In this document: positions 1 through 7,982 of the stretch, in pieces
Layout of the letters: each line of letters opens with the position of its first letter
Position numbering within the stretch: the first letter of the stretch is position 1
Notes under the pieces: model-generated
Seen by the model: the letters and a program-made list of their open reading frames with translations, nothing else
What the model was told of the DNA's origin: nothing
The model's database searches: none
Assembly: GCF_000832125.1 (NCBI RefSeq)
Contig: NZ_JPRK01000018.1
Location: forward strand, 26,598 to 90,597
Reading direction: 5' to 3'
DNA from: Flavobacterium hibernum
Lineage (GTDB): Bacteria; Bacteroidota; Bacteroidia; Flavobacteriales; Flavobacteriaceae
DNA: 64,000 nucleotides
Translations under genes and position numbers: made by a program

Positions 1-1
1 A

Positions 2-250
2 GACCATAAAATAGATTTATATTTGAAAAATAAAACAGCTGTTTCAGCTGAGTTTATTCAAAACTATCAATCCTTAAACCCCGATTATTGGGTTGTATAT
101 TATAAAACGGGATTGTATTTTTATCAAAAAAAAGACTTTATAAAATCTCAGGATTATTTTGAAAAAGCGTTAACCAAAGAAATTACAACGGCGCCTGAGA
201 AAGCACAAATTGAAAAATATTTAAAAAAAATCAAAAGAAAATTACAATGA
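2..250 (+). CDS. C-terminal part of a TPR-like protein (5' end outside window)
   Basis: The reading frame is open from the first bases and ends at a TGA that overlaps the ATG of the next gene (ATGA at 247-250), so this is the end of a longer gene that is translationally coupled to it. The visible 83 residues hold one TPR-like helix pair: YYKTGLYFYQKKDFIKSQDY followed by a helix with FEKAL, then a lysine-rich tail. An apparent TTG at 23 is an internal codon. From memory, Bacteroidota acyltransferases of the C45 (penicillin acyltransferase-like) family end in such a segment and can sit next to CoA-ligase-like genes, for example near flexirubin clusters. That identity is a guess, because the catalytic part is not visible. 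Confidence 0.6.
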   Translation, partial: DHKIDLYLKNKTAVSAEFIQNYQSLNPDYWVVYYKTGLYFYQKKDFIKSQDYFEKALTKEITTAPEKAQIEKYLKKIKRKLQ

Positions 251-1533
251 TTCCAGCAATAGAAAAGGATTCTTTAGAACAAATTAAAATTTTTCAAGAA
301 CAAAAATTAGCAGAATTTTTACAATACATTAGCCAGAATTCACCTTTCTATAAAAGACTTTTTTCAGCACAAAATATCGATATTTCGAAAGTAAAAACGC
401 TGGAAGATTTACAATATTTACCTGTTACTACAAAAGAAAATTTACAAGAATATAACGATGATTTTTTGTGTGTACCACAACATAAAATCATTGATTATGC
501 TTCGACCTCTGGAACGCTTGGCGATCCGGTAACTTTTGGTTTAACAGATTCTGATCTGGATCGATTGGCTTATAATGAAGCTATTTCGTTTGCCTGCGCA
601 GGAATTGCCGAAGGTGATGTGGTGCAATTAATGACTACGATTGACAGAAAATTTATGGCTGGTTTGGCTTATTTTCTTGGACTTCGAAAACTAAAAGTTG
701 GTGTTATTCGCGTTGGAGCCGGAATTCCGGAGTTGCAATGGGATTCTATTCTAAAATATAATCCATCTTATCTAATTACTGTTCCTTCTTTTCTTTTAAA
801 ATTAATTGAATATGCCGAAGCGCACGGAATTGATTATAATAATTCGAGCATAAAAGGTGCCATTTGTATTGGTGAATCGTTGCGAAATCAGGATTTTTCA
901 ATGAATACTTTATCGCAAAAAATTACTGAAAAATGGAATATTAAGTTGTTTTCGACTTATGCTTCGACTGAAATGAGTACGGCTTTTACGGAATGTGAAC
1001 ACGGACTTGGTGGTCATCATCATCCGGAATTAATTATTGTTGAAGTGCTTGACGAAAATAATATTCCGGTAAAAAATGGCGAAACGGGCGAATTGACTTT
1101 TACTACTTTAGGTATTGAAGCGATGCCATTATTGCGTTTTAAAACTGGCGATATTGTCGAGCTTCATGACGAACCTTGCGCTTGTGGACGACATACGTTG
1201 CGAGTTGGCCCAGTTGTGGGACGCAAAAAACAAATGATTAAGTATAAAGGTACAACGCTTTATCCTCCAGCAATGAATGATGTTTTGAGCGGTTTTGACA
1301 ATATCGAAAATCATATTATCGAAATTTCAACCAACGATCTAGGCACGGATGAAATTCTCATAAAAATCGCTGTAAAAAATCAATCTGCCGAATTTTTACA
1401 GGAAATTAAAGATCACTTTCGAGCCAAATTAAGAGTGACTCCAAAGATCGAATTCGCCTCAAAAGAAACTTTGAATCCTTTAGTTTTTAACCCAATGAGT
1501 CGAAAACCAATTCGGTTTTTTGATTATAGGTAA
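247..1533 (+). CDS. Phenylacetate-CoA ligase-like adenylate-forming enzyme (PaaK family)
   Basis: This 428-residue protein belongs to the AMP-dependent ligase superfamily, PaaK/CapK branch, whose members activate a carboxylate with ATP and usually pass it to CoA. The P-loop-like motif STSGTLGDP lies at residues 86-94. A STYASTEMSTAF segment near 236-248 corresponds to the second adenylate motif, and FKTGD with PCACGRHTLRVG near 297-320 to the hinge region. Length matches the family (about 430). It overlaps the preceding TPR-like gene by 4 nt. The substrate cannot be read from sequence. A role in flexirubin or aryl-lipid synthesis is possible if such a cluster lies to the left. Confidence 0.85.
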   Translation: MIPAIEKDSLEQIKIFQEQKLAEFLQYISQNSPFYKRLFSAQNIDISKVKTLEDLQYLPVTTKENLQEYNDDFLCVPQHKIIDYASTSGTLGDPVTFGLTDSDLDRLAYNEAISFACAGIAEGDVVQLMTTIDRKFMAGLAYFLGLRKLKVGVIRVGAGIPELQWDSILKYNPSYLITVPSFLLKLIEYAEAHGIDYNNSSIKGAICIGESLRNQDFSMNTLSQKITEKWNIKLFSTYASTEMSTAFTECEHGLGGHHHPELIIVEVLDENNIPVKNGETGELTFTTLGIEAMPLLRFKTGDIVELHDEPCACGRHTLRVGPVVGRKKQMIKYKGTTLYPPAMNDVLSGFDNIENHIIEISTNDLGTDEILIKIAVKNQSAEFLQEIKDHFRAKLRVTPKIEFASKETLNPLVFNPMSRKPIRFFDYR

Positions 1534-1604
1534 CCTTATTAGTTTCAAAGGTGCAAAGGTTCAGAGGGACAAAGGTTTTTATTCTAACTTAGAAATAAGT
1601 TTTA

Positions 1605-1712
1605 TTTGTCATTTCGACCGAAGGGAGAAATCACACTAGTAATTCGACAAAGATTGGCAACTTTCTGCGTGGAGTTTTTTGTGTGATTTCTCCCTTCGGT
1701 CGAAATGACAAA
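1605..1712. repeat. Palindromic repeat element, copy 1 (32-bp arms, 44-nt loop)
   Basis: The 32-nt arm at 1605-1636 is the exact reverse complement of 1681-1712, with a 44-nt spacer. The outer 12 nt (TTGTCATTTCGA) and inner 10 nt (GAAATCACAC) of the arm, plus the loop core CGACAAAGATTGGCAACTTT, recur in copy 2 at 2901-3002. The middle of the arm differs between copies, yet each copy still pairs perfectly. It lies between the ligase gene and dusB. It resembles a REP- or MITE-type repeat; no transposase is nearby. Confidence 0.9.
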
Positions 1713-1787
1713 TGCTTGAATATAAAAGGCTTAAAATTCATTTAAAAACCTTCACAACTTTGCTACTCTGAACCTTTGAACCTCAAT

Positions 1788-1820
1788 TTGGTACAAATTG
1801 AACTAAAAGTTGTAATTTTG
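1788..1820 (+). promoter_or_regulatory. Probable dusB promoter (Bacteroidota -33/-7)
   Basis: TTG at 1788-1790 and TAATTTTG at 1813-1820 are 22 nt apart, fitting the flavobacterial TTG-N17-23-TAnnTTTG consensus. The -7 box ends 15 nt before the ATG at 1836, which supports that start over the in-frame ATG at 1776. Confidence 0.6.
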
Positions 1821-1835
1821 CACAAAATATTGAAG

Positions 1836-2828
1836 ATGGTCAAGATTGGCAACATAGAATTACCCGAATTTCCTTTACTACTCGCACCTATGGAAGATGT
1901 GAGCGATCCGCCGTTTCGCAGATTATGCAAAACGCACGGCGCTGACATGATGTATTCTGAATTTATTTCATCAGAAGGACTGATTCGTGATGCTATTAAA
2001 AGTAGAATGAAGTTGGATATTTTTGATTACGAACGTCCAGTTGGAATCCAGATTTTTGGTGGAGATGAAGAAGCAATGGCGCTTTCTTCTAAAATTGTTT
2101 CTACCGTGAAACCTGATTTAGTGGATATTAATTTTGGATGTCCGGTTAAAAAGGTAGTTTGTAAAGGTGCCGGAGCGGGAGTTTTGAAAGATGTAGATTT
2201 GATGGTTCGTTTGACTAAAGCGGTTATTAGAAGTACTGATTTGCCTGTAACGGTAAAAACGCGTTTGGGTTGGGATGAAAGCTCTATTAATATTGACGAA
2301 GTTGCTGAAAGACTTCAGGATATTGGTGTTCAAGCTTTAACGATTCATGCCAGAACTCGTGCTCAAATGTATAAAGGTCACTCTGATTGGTCTCATATTG
2401 CTCGTGTAAAAAATAACCCAAGAATTACAATGCCTATTTTTGGAAATGGTGATATCGATAATCCTGAAAAAGCTTTAAAATATAAAAACGAATACGGTAT
2501 TGACGGTATCATGATTGGTCGTGCTGCAATTGGTTATCCGTGGATTTTTAACGAAATCAAGCATTATTTTAAGACGGGTGAACATTTGGCTTCTCCAACA
2601 GTTGCTGATCGTGTAGAAGCTGCCAGAAATCATTTAATGTGGTCGATGGAATGGAAAGGCGAACGTTTGGGAATTGTAGAAATGCGTCGTCATTATACCA
2701 ATTATTTTAAAGGAATTCATTCTTTTAAAGAATACAAACAAAAATTAGTGACAACTGATGAACCAGAAAATTTGTTCAATATTATGAAAGAAATTGAACA
2801 GGTTTATGCAGGATATGAGTTTGTTTAA
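1836..2828 (+). CDS. dusB: tRNA-dihydrouridine synthase (DusB-like)
   Basis: The enzyme reduces uridines in the tRNA D-loop to dihydrouridine, using FMN and NADPH in the cytoplasm. The 330-residue TIM-barrel protein shows LAPMEDVSDPPFR near residue 16, NFGCPVKK with the probable catalytic Cys at 102, KTRLGWD near 145, HARTRAQMYKG near 175 and GIMIGRAAIGYPW near 225 (phosphate-binding region). The frame continues upstream to an ATG at 1776, but the 20 extra residues cover the promoter-like TAATTTTG and are not DusB-like, so I start at 1836. The gene is flanked on both sides by the same palindromic repeat. Confidence 0.93.
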   Translation: MVKIGNIELPEFPLLLAPMEDVSDPPFRRLCKTHGADMMYSEFISSEGLIRDAIKSRMKLDIFDYERPVGIQIFGGDEEAMALSSKIVSTVKPDLVDINFGCPVKKVVCKGAGAGVLKDVDLMVRLTKAVIRSTDLPVTVKTRLGWDESSINIDEVAERLQDIGVQALTIHARTRAQMYKGHSDWSHIARVKNNPRITMPIFGNGDIDNPEKALKYKNEYGIDGIMIGRAAIGYPWIFNEIKHYFKTGEHLASPTVADRVEAARNHLMWSMEWKGERLGIVEMRRHYTNYFKGIHSFKEYKQKLVTTDEPENLFNIMKEIEQVYAGYEFV

Positions 2829-2900
2829 ACACACTTAATAATTGTCGAAATTTAAGACAAAGACTTTAGAATTTAGTTTTAAAAAGAATAGACACAATCA

Positions 2901-3002
2901 TTGTCATTTCGAGGAACGAGAAATCACACTCGGAAATCGACAAAGATTGGCAACTTTCTATACGGAGTTTCTGGTGTGATTTCTCGTTCCTCGAAATGAC
3001 AA
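2901..3002. repeat. Palindromic repeat element, copy 2 (29-bp arms, 44-nt loop)
   Basis: The arm at 2901-2929 is an exact reverse complement of 2974-3002, with a 44-nt spacer of the same length as in copy 1 (1605-1712). The central arm bases are GGAACGA here against CCGAAGGGA in copy 1, so both arms of a copy changed together. The loop core is shared with copy 1. It lies downstream of dusB, just before the terminator at 3034-3071. Confidence 0.9.
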
Positions 3003-3033
3003 AAATTCGCAAACTAACTTTGGTAAAACATAT

Positions 3034-3071
3034 AAAACGAAAGACCTTCAATATTGAAGGTCTTTCGTTTT
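3034..3071. terminator. Bidirectional terminator between dusB and the amidase gene
   Basis: This is a perfect 38-nt palindrome (19-nt halves, centre TTCAATATTGAA) that begins with AAAA and ends in TTTTT. It can therefore form a stem followed by a U-run in either direction, which suits the convergent genes on each side. Confidence 0.85.
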
Positions 3072-3084
3072 TATATGATCTTTT

Positions 3085-3695
3085 TTACTTTACAGCTTCT
3101 AAAATATTTAAAGCAATTTCGTTTTGCCCTTTTTCACTGGTAATATAATCACGATCTTTTTCATTTGATAAAAATCCAATTAGCAATGTCATAACAGGAC
3201 AATTAGCATTTTTTAAAATATAAAAAGGTGCTTCAGTAACTTTTCTTTTATTGAGATTTCCATCCTCTGTCATTTTATCAATTACGATTACAGCACTTTC
3301 TTTTGATTTTTCATGAAACATCTCATTTGATGGAACATACGCCTCTGCTCCATTTGCACTCATATTCATATTTGAGTTAACATGAAGAGAAACAACCAAA
3401 TCAGGTTTTAGATTATTGATAACAGAAACTCTTTCGCTCAATTCCATCTCATGATCCCCATCTCGAAGTAAAACAATTTCAAGGTTACTATCTTTATTTA
3501 ATGCTTTAATTTTTTTGCGATAGTTTCAGTAATCAATTTCTCTTGAAATCCATACATGTTCGCACCAAAATCATGGCCGCCATGACCGGCATCAATTACA
3601 ATGATCTTCTTTTCTTCTATTGGTTTAAATGCAAAACATACTCCTAAAAGAAAAGTTGCACTCAAAAGTCCTAAAATTCTAATTTTGGTTTTCAT
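3085..3695 (-). pseudogene. N-acetylmuramoyl-L-alanine amidase (Amidase_3), frameshifted
   Basis: Two adjacent minus-strand frames together encode one exported amidase-type protein of about 200 residues. The first (3498-3695) has a signal peptide, then VIDAGHGGHDFGA with Zn ligand His38 and a QEK with the second ligand Glu52. It stops after IAKKLKH. The second (from 3085) carries SLHVNS with the third ligand and GFLSNEKD. The junction is an A7 tract (T run at 3510-3516). One extra A would restore the frame through an IKALNKDSNLEIVLLRDGDH segment. The usual catalytic Glu of the V-E-x-G-F motif is Leu here (TLLIGF). It could be a real pseudogene, a sequencing slip at the homopolymer, or a slippage-expressed, amidase-dead protein. 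Confidence 0.8.
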
Positions 3696-3757
3696 ATAAA
3701 TTTATTTTTTGGTTATTGATTTCAAACGAATAAATTTAAGAAATATTGTACAAAATT

Positions 3758-5185
3758 CTAAACCTGAGTACGTTTCCATCTTCCTCTTTTGTAAAAGAAG
3801 ATACCAGCAAGAGTTATCGCTGTCTCGGCTACAGGAATTGCAATGAAAACTCCCTTTGGTCCCATATTAAAATGTTTTGCCAATATATATGCTAATGGAA
3901 TCTGAAACAGCCAAAATCCAAAGAAATTAATTCCAGTTGGAGTCCAAGTATCTCCTGCTCCATTAAATGTATTTATTAAAACCATTCCTATTCCGTAGAA
4001 AACAAAACCAATGCACATGATTTGCAAAGCTTCGACTGCAACAGCTTTCACTATTTCGTCGTTAGTAAAAAATGAAATTATATACTGCCCAAAAACTAAT
4101 GTTATAATCGTTATGGAAGCCATAAAAATGACATTGTATTTTGCTGTTGTATAAACCGATTTTTCGGCACGCTCAATTTGTTTGGCTCCTAAATTTTGTC
4201 CTACCAAAGTTGCGGCTGCATTACTCAATCCCCAAGCTGGAAGAATAAAAAACATCATTATTCTAAGTGCTGTTTGATAACCCGCAGAACCGTGATCTCC
4301 TCCTGTTGTAGCTACTAATTGCGCCAGAAAAATCCAACTGCAAGAGGCTATTACAAATTGCAAAACTCCGGGAGCGGCAATTTTAACTAAGGCTTTTATT
4401 TGTTTGAAATTTGGAATTAAATAAGACATTTTAATTTTTAAAATTCCATTTCCATAAAACAAATGATAAATCTGATACACGACTCCAATACTTCTTCCTA
4501 AAGTTGTAGCAATAGCTGCTCCAACTAATCCAAAGGCAGGAATTGATCCAAAACCATTAATTAGTATTGGACAAAGGATGATATTACAAATATTGGCTAT
4601 CCAAAGACTTTTCATTGCGATTGCTGCATTTCCTGCACCACGAAAAATTCCGTTAATCAGGAATAAAAGTGTGATACATAAACTTGAACCAATCATGATT
4701 TGAGTATATCTAAAACCATGTTCGGCGGCATCTCCAGAAGCTCCCATGAATACAAGAATATCTTTAGCATAGATAATTCCGTAAATACTCATAAAAATAC
4801 TTAGTATAAATGCGATAACAATGGCCTGCATTCCGGCTTTTGCAGCGGCAACAGGATCTTTTTCGCCAATTCGTCTTGCTACAACTGCTGTTGCGGCCAT
4901 ACTTAATCCAATGTCTATAGAATATATAATTGTAAGGACTGACTCTGTTAATCCAACGGTTTGAATGGCAAAACTACTGTGCTCAAGATGACCAACAAAA
5001 TATAAATCGACTAAAGCAAAAACTGATTCCATCATCATTTCTAAAACCATTGGTATGGCCAATAGAATTACGGCTTTCTTGATGCTTCCAGCTGTATAAT
5101 CGAAAGATTCGTCGCCATTTAAGGCTTGTTTTAAGGTGGAGAAAATTTTAGAAAATAGACTTTTCTTTATAACTGTTTCTGTCAT
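3758..5185 (-). CDS. MATE family efflux transporter
   Basis: This 475-residue inner-membrane protein has about 12 hydrophobic segments in the two-bundle arrangement of MATE (NorM/DinF-type) cation antiporters, which export drugs or metabolites using Na+ or H+ gradients. Family-like features are KKAVILLAIPMVLEMMMESV at the first helix, VDLYFVGHL just after it, NGIFRGAGNA near residue 185 and NTFNGAGDTWTP near 408. The hydrophilic N-terminal 30 residues are longer than minimal. It stands alone, with 169 nt to the next gene upstream. The substrate is unknown. Confidence 0.9.
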   Translation of the reverse strand: MTETVIKKSLFSKIFSTLKQALNGDESFDYTAGSIKKAVILLAIPMVLEMMMESVFALVDLYFVGHLEHSSFAIQTVGLTESVLTIIYSIDIGLSMAATAVVARRIGEKDPVAAAKAGMQAIVIAFILSIFMSIYGIIYAKDILVFMGASGDAAEHGFRYTQIMIGSSLCITLLFLINGIFRGAGNAAIAMKSLWIANICNIILCPILINGFGSIPAFGLVGAAIATTLGRSIGVVYQIYHLFYGNGILKIKMSYLIPNFKQIKALVKIAAPGVLQFVIASCSWIFLAQLVATTGGDHGSAGYQTALRIMMFFILPAWGLSNAAATLVGQNLGAKQIERAEKSVYTTAKYNVIFMASITIITLVFGQYIISFFTNDEIVKAVAVEALQIMCIGFVFYGIGMVLINTFNGAGDTWTPTGINFFGFWLFQIPLAYILAKHFNMGPKGVFIAIPVAETAITLAGIFFYKRGRWKRTQV

Positions 5186-5354
5186 GATATTTAGGATAAA
5201 TGATAAAATTTGTCCAGATGTAATAATCTGAACTGAAGAAAATAAACGTAAGTATCCTAATTATTTAAAAAATAAAAATAGGATTAGGCAGAAACAATCA
5301 TATGCTGTAGATTTTTAAGAGGATAAATATAATCAATATTTTCTTTCAGAAATA

Positions 5355-6560
5355 TTAATCTAACAGCTTTTTACTTACTCGACTACTGGCAATTAAAGAT
5401 GCGATAAAGCCCAGTGATACAATGGTTCCCAAAACTATAAGTACGTTGTTGAGTGTAAAAACTACTGGATATGCCAGGGTTGGCGTAATCATAATGAGTT
5501 CGTATCGTTGTTGCAATACTACTAAAATAATGCCAAGAAGCAGACCAATTATTCCGCCGAAGAAACTTAGCAATGTTCCCTGAAGCAGGAATATTTTTCG
5601 CAAATTCTTAATTTCTGTTCCAAGATTAAAAAGGGTTTTAAGATTTCCTTTTTTCTCTAAAATCATCATAATTAATGCTCCAACTAAATTAAATAGTGCT
5701 ACGATGATGACTAATGTAAAAATAAGATAGACAACAATATTTTCGGTATTGAGCATTTTGTATAAAGACTCATTAAGTTGTGCTCTATTTTTTACTGTGA
5801 TTTTATTATTGAAAATTGCCTTAAGTTTTGCATCTATAGCACTCTCATCGGCATTTGGTTTTAGCTTAAACTCTACTCCCGAAATTTGGTTGGGTTTGTA
5901 CATCAATAATTCCTGAGCTAAGCCCAAATCAGCAAAAACATATTTTGAATCTACATCTTCGCTTATGGAGTAAATTCCAACGGGCAAAACATCAATTTGA
6001 TTAAATGCTTCATCCGGATTTTCGATCGCGCCTGTTCCTGGTTTAGGTGCAAATACTTGCAAAGGATTTTGGAAATCCAGTATTCCCATCGAAAAGTCTC
6101 TGGCGATTCCATATCCTACAATTACCTGATAGGTATCTGGTTTTAGCCATTCGCCTTCTTCATTAAACAGTTTTTTCTTAATAGCGTTTACTACCGTATA
6201 ATTGCGATCGACACCTTTTAAATTAGTTACTAGCTGTTTGTCTTTGAATAGGAACAAAACACGTTCTTCGATAATTTTGCTGTACGAAACAATACCATCA
6301 ATTTTCTTAATTTCACTTTCCTGACTAGGTGTGATCAAAAATGATTTTCCTAAAGTACTGGTAATTTTTAAATCGGGGTCGATTTCATTTGTAAACGAAA
6401 GACTAAAAACTTTTAATCCTCCAAAAACTGATAAAACGACAAACAAAGCCATTGCGCCAACAATAATTCCCATGCTGGCAATGCGATTAATAATATTTAT
6501 AGCATTGTTTTTACTTCTGCTAAAAATATAACGTTTGGCTATGTAAAGGGGGAAATTCAA
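5355..6560 (-). CDS. FtsX-like ABC permease (LolC/LolE type)
   Basis: This 401-residue membrane protein has one N-terminal helix (about 27-49), a periplasmic domain of about 220 residues and three C-terminal helices (about 275-300, 325-350, 368-393), the layout of LolC/E lipoprotein-release and MacB-like permeases. It probably works with an ATPase encoded elsewhere to move lipoproteins from the inner membrane. The codon giving the first residue is TTG. An in-frame stop lies just upstream with no ATG between, and MNFPLYIAKRY is a usual start for this family, so TTG is likely the real start. Only one nucleotide separates it from the rbfA stop, so the two are co-transcribed. Confidence 0.85.
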   Translation of the reverse strand: MNFPLYIAKRYIFSRSKNNAINIINRIASMGIIVGAMALFVVLSVFGGLKVFSLSFTNEIDPDLKITSTLGKSFLITPSQESEIKKIDGIVSYSKIIEERVLFLFKDKQLVTNLKGVDRNYTVVNAIKKKLFNEEGEWLKPDTYQVIVGYGIARDFSMGILDFQNPLQVFAPKPGTGAIENPDEAFNQIDVLPVGIYSISEDVDSKYVFADLGLAQELLMYKPNQISGVEFKLKPNADESAIDAKLKAIFNNKITVKNRAQLNESLYKMLNTENIVVYLIFTLVIIVALFNLVGALIMMILEKKGNLKTLFNLGTEIKNLRKIFLLQGTLLSFFGGIIGLLLGIILVVLQQRYELIMITPTLAYPVVFTLNNVLIVLGTIVSLGFIASLIASSRVSKKLLD

Positions 6561-6561
6561 T

Positions 6562-6954
6562 TTATGATTTTCTTCTTTTTTCTAAAAGATCACGATTTTC
6601 AATTGGGTTTTCTCTGTTTGATAAAGCGTTATCAATTTTTTCAATATAATCTAAAGAGTCGTCAATAAAGAATACCAAATTTGGCACTCTACGCAATTGC
6701 AAACGTACACGTTGCGATAAATCGTGTTTGATTAGTGTCGAATTTGATTTTATTCCTTCTAAAGTTTCTTTGGCTTTGTCTTGAGGAAAAATGCTTAAAT
6801 AAACTGTTGCTACAGATAAATCTGAAGTAACACTAACTTTGGATACTGAAATTACAAGATTAGTAATTCCGTTTTTTCGCACTTCACCTTGCAAAATATC
6901 AACCAAATCTTTTTGGATGACACCGCCTATTTTTTTCTGTCTATTTGTTTCCAT
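6562..6954 (-). CDS. rbfA: Ribosome-binding factor A
   Basis: This 130-residue cytoplasmic KH-like protein is needed for 30S maturation and 16S 5'-end processing. The start ETNRQKKIGGVIQKDLVDIL, the central VSVTSDLSVATVYLSIFP and the VRLQLRRVPNLVFFIDDSLD segment match RbfA along its whole length. It is the first gene of a two-gene unit with the LolC/E-like permease, an arrangement I believe is common in Flavobacteriia. A promoter-like element sits only a few bases upstream of the ATG. Confidence 0.95.
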   Translation of the reverse strand: METNRQKKIGGVIQKDLVDILQGEVRKNGITNLVISVSKVSVTSDLSVATVYLSIFPQDKAKETLEGIKSNSTLIKHDLSQRVRLQLRRVPNLVFFIDDSLDYIEKIDNALSNRENPIENRDLLEKRRKS

Positions 6955-6958
6955 TATG

Positions 6959-6991
6959 CAAAAATACTATTTTTAAATTCAATCGTTGCAA
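6959..6991 (-). promoter_or_regulatory. Probable rbfA promoter, nearly leaderless
   Basis: On the minus strand TATTTTTG (plus-strand bases 6959-6966) fits TAnnTTTG, with a TTG 22 nt further upstream. The box ends only 4 nt before the rbfA ATG at 6954, so transcription would begin at or just inside the start codon. Confidence 0.55.
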
Positions 6992-7183
6992 TTTCAAATT
7001 AACTTCGAGTGAATTTACAATCGATTTATCAAAAAAACTCCCGTTTTGGGTTTTCATATTCAAACTATTCTCAAATTTCAACTACTATAAGTACGGATTT
7101 GTTTTGATTTAAAAGCTGATAAATATCATCGACATTGTACGAATTATTCTGCAAATTTGATATGAATTTAAAACGTATCTATT

Positions 7184-7603
7184 ATGAAAAAAAGAGAACC
7201 AATTAGTCACATTATGACTAAAAGTGTAGTGACTGTAAATCAAAATGACGATTTAAGAAAAGTAGTAGAAAAACTAAAATCGAATTCGATTAGACATATT
7301 CCTGTTGTTAATGGCAAAGAAGTTGTTGGTATTATAAGCCGAACAGATGTTAATCGATTGACTTTTGGTGCTTTGTTTGATGGACAAGAAGGCGTTGATG
7401 AAGCTATCTTAGACATGCTTAGCATTTCGCAGGTTATGACTTCAAAACCCAGAACTCTTCCATCTGACACAATTATCAAGGATTTGGCAGAAGTTTTTGC
7501 AAAAGAGGATTTTCATGCCCTGCCTGTTGTAGATCAAGGAGAACTTAAAGGAATTGTAACAACAACAGATGTTATTAAATACTTTTTAGAACAATATCAA
7601 TAA
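7184..7603 (+). CDS. CBS-domain pair protein
   Basis: This 139-residue soluble protein consists only of two CBS repeats, about 8-60 and 80-137. They are marked by ISHIMTKSVVTV / IRHIPVVNGKEVVGIISRTD and ISQVMTSKPRTL / FHALPVVDQGELKGIVTTTD. Such Bateman modules bind adenine nucleotides and act as energy or ligand sensors, but here no effector domain is attached, so the partner is unknown. The gene is monocistronic: a strong terminator follows directly and rbfA is divergent upstream. Confidence 0.88.
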   Translation: MKKREPISHIMTKSVVTVNQNDDLRKVVEKLKSNSIRHIPVVNGKEVVGIISRTDVNRLTFGALFDGQEGVDEAILDMLSISQVMTSKPRTLPSDTIIKDLAEVFAKEDFHALPVVDQGELKGIVTTTDVIKYFLEQYQ

Positions 7604-7610
7604 TATTAGA

Positions 7611-7639
7611 AACGGAGTTCAACTGAACTCCGTTTTTTA
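7611..7639 (+). terminator. Rho-independent terminator after the CBS gene
   Basis: AACGGAGTTC at 7611-7620 pairs with GAACTCCGTT at 7625-7634 and is followed by a T-run, directly behind the CBS-protein stop codon. Confidence 0.88.
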
Positions 7640-7982
7640 CGTCCTATTTTATTACTTTTTAGACAAAACAAAACATTTTATCTGTTTATTAACCTATTAT
7701 TTATTATAAACTCAAAACTTAATACATAATATTAATTATTAAATAAATTTATTATTAATAAAAAATTAAGCTTTTATTAAAATAAATCGTTTATTTTTTA
7801 TCTAAAAATGATTAAACAATAATTTAGTTAAAAATCAGCATATCAACTATTTATAGAAAAATATAGTTGTTTCATTTATCAAAACAATCGTATTAGCTTC
7901 AAAATTAACAGGATAGAACAGGATACAAAGAGATTGAGATATAAATAAGTTAGTCTGCTCTAACTAACCAAATTTATACCTT
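7640..7982. other. A+T-rich leader upstream of the SusC gene
   Basis: There is no gene and no convincing TAnnTTTG box in these 343 bases, which are exceptionally A+T-rich up to about 7860. An imperfect short direct repeat (AACAGGATA then GAACAGGATAC) occurs at about 7908-7925, shortly before the SusC start. Regulation of the pair probably acts here, but I cannot define the sites. Confidence 0.4.

Larger units (their letters stand above)
1534..1835. other. Intergenic region before dusB with nested inverted repeats and promoter
   Basis: No gene is seen here. Besides the palindromic element, an outer imperfect inverted repeat surrounds it: CAAAGGTTCAGAG at 1554-1566 is matched by CTCTGAACCTTTG at 1766-1778, with weaker pairing on both sides. 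CAAAGGT-type short repeats crowd both flanks. The last 50 nt hold the probable dusB promoter. Confidence 0.75.

Noticed and set aside
1776..1835. Upstream ATG at 1776 as the start of dusB
   Set aside because: The extra 20 residues are not DusB-like and would place the TAATTTTG promoter box inside the coding region.
2866..3051. 61-codon ORF across the second palindromic element
   Set aside because: It covers both arms of the inverted repeat, so it is a by-product of the repeat, not a gene.
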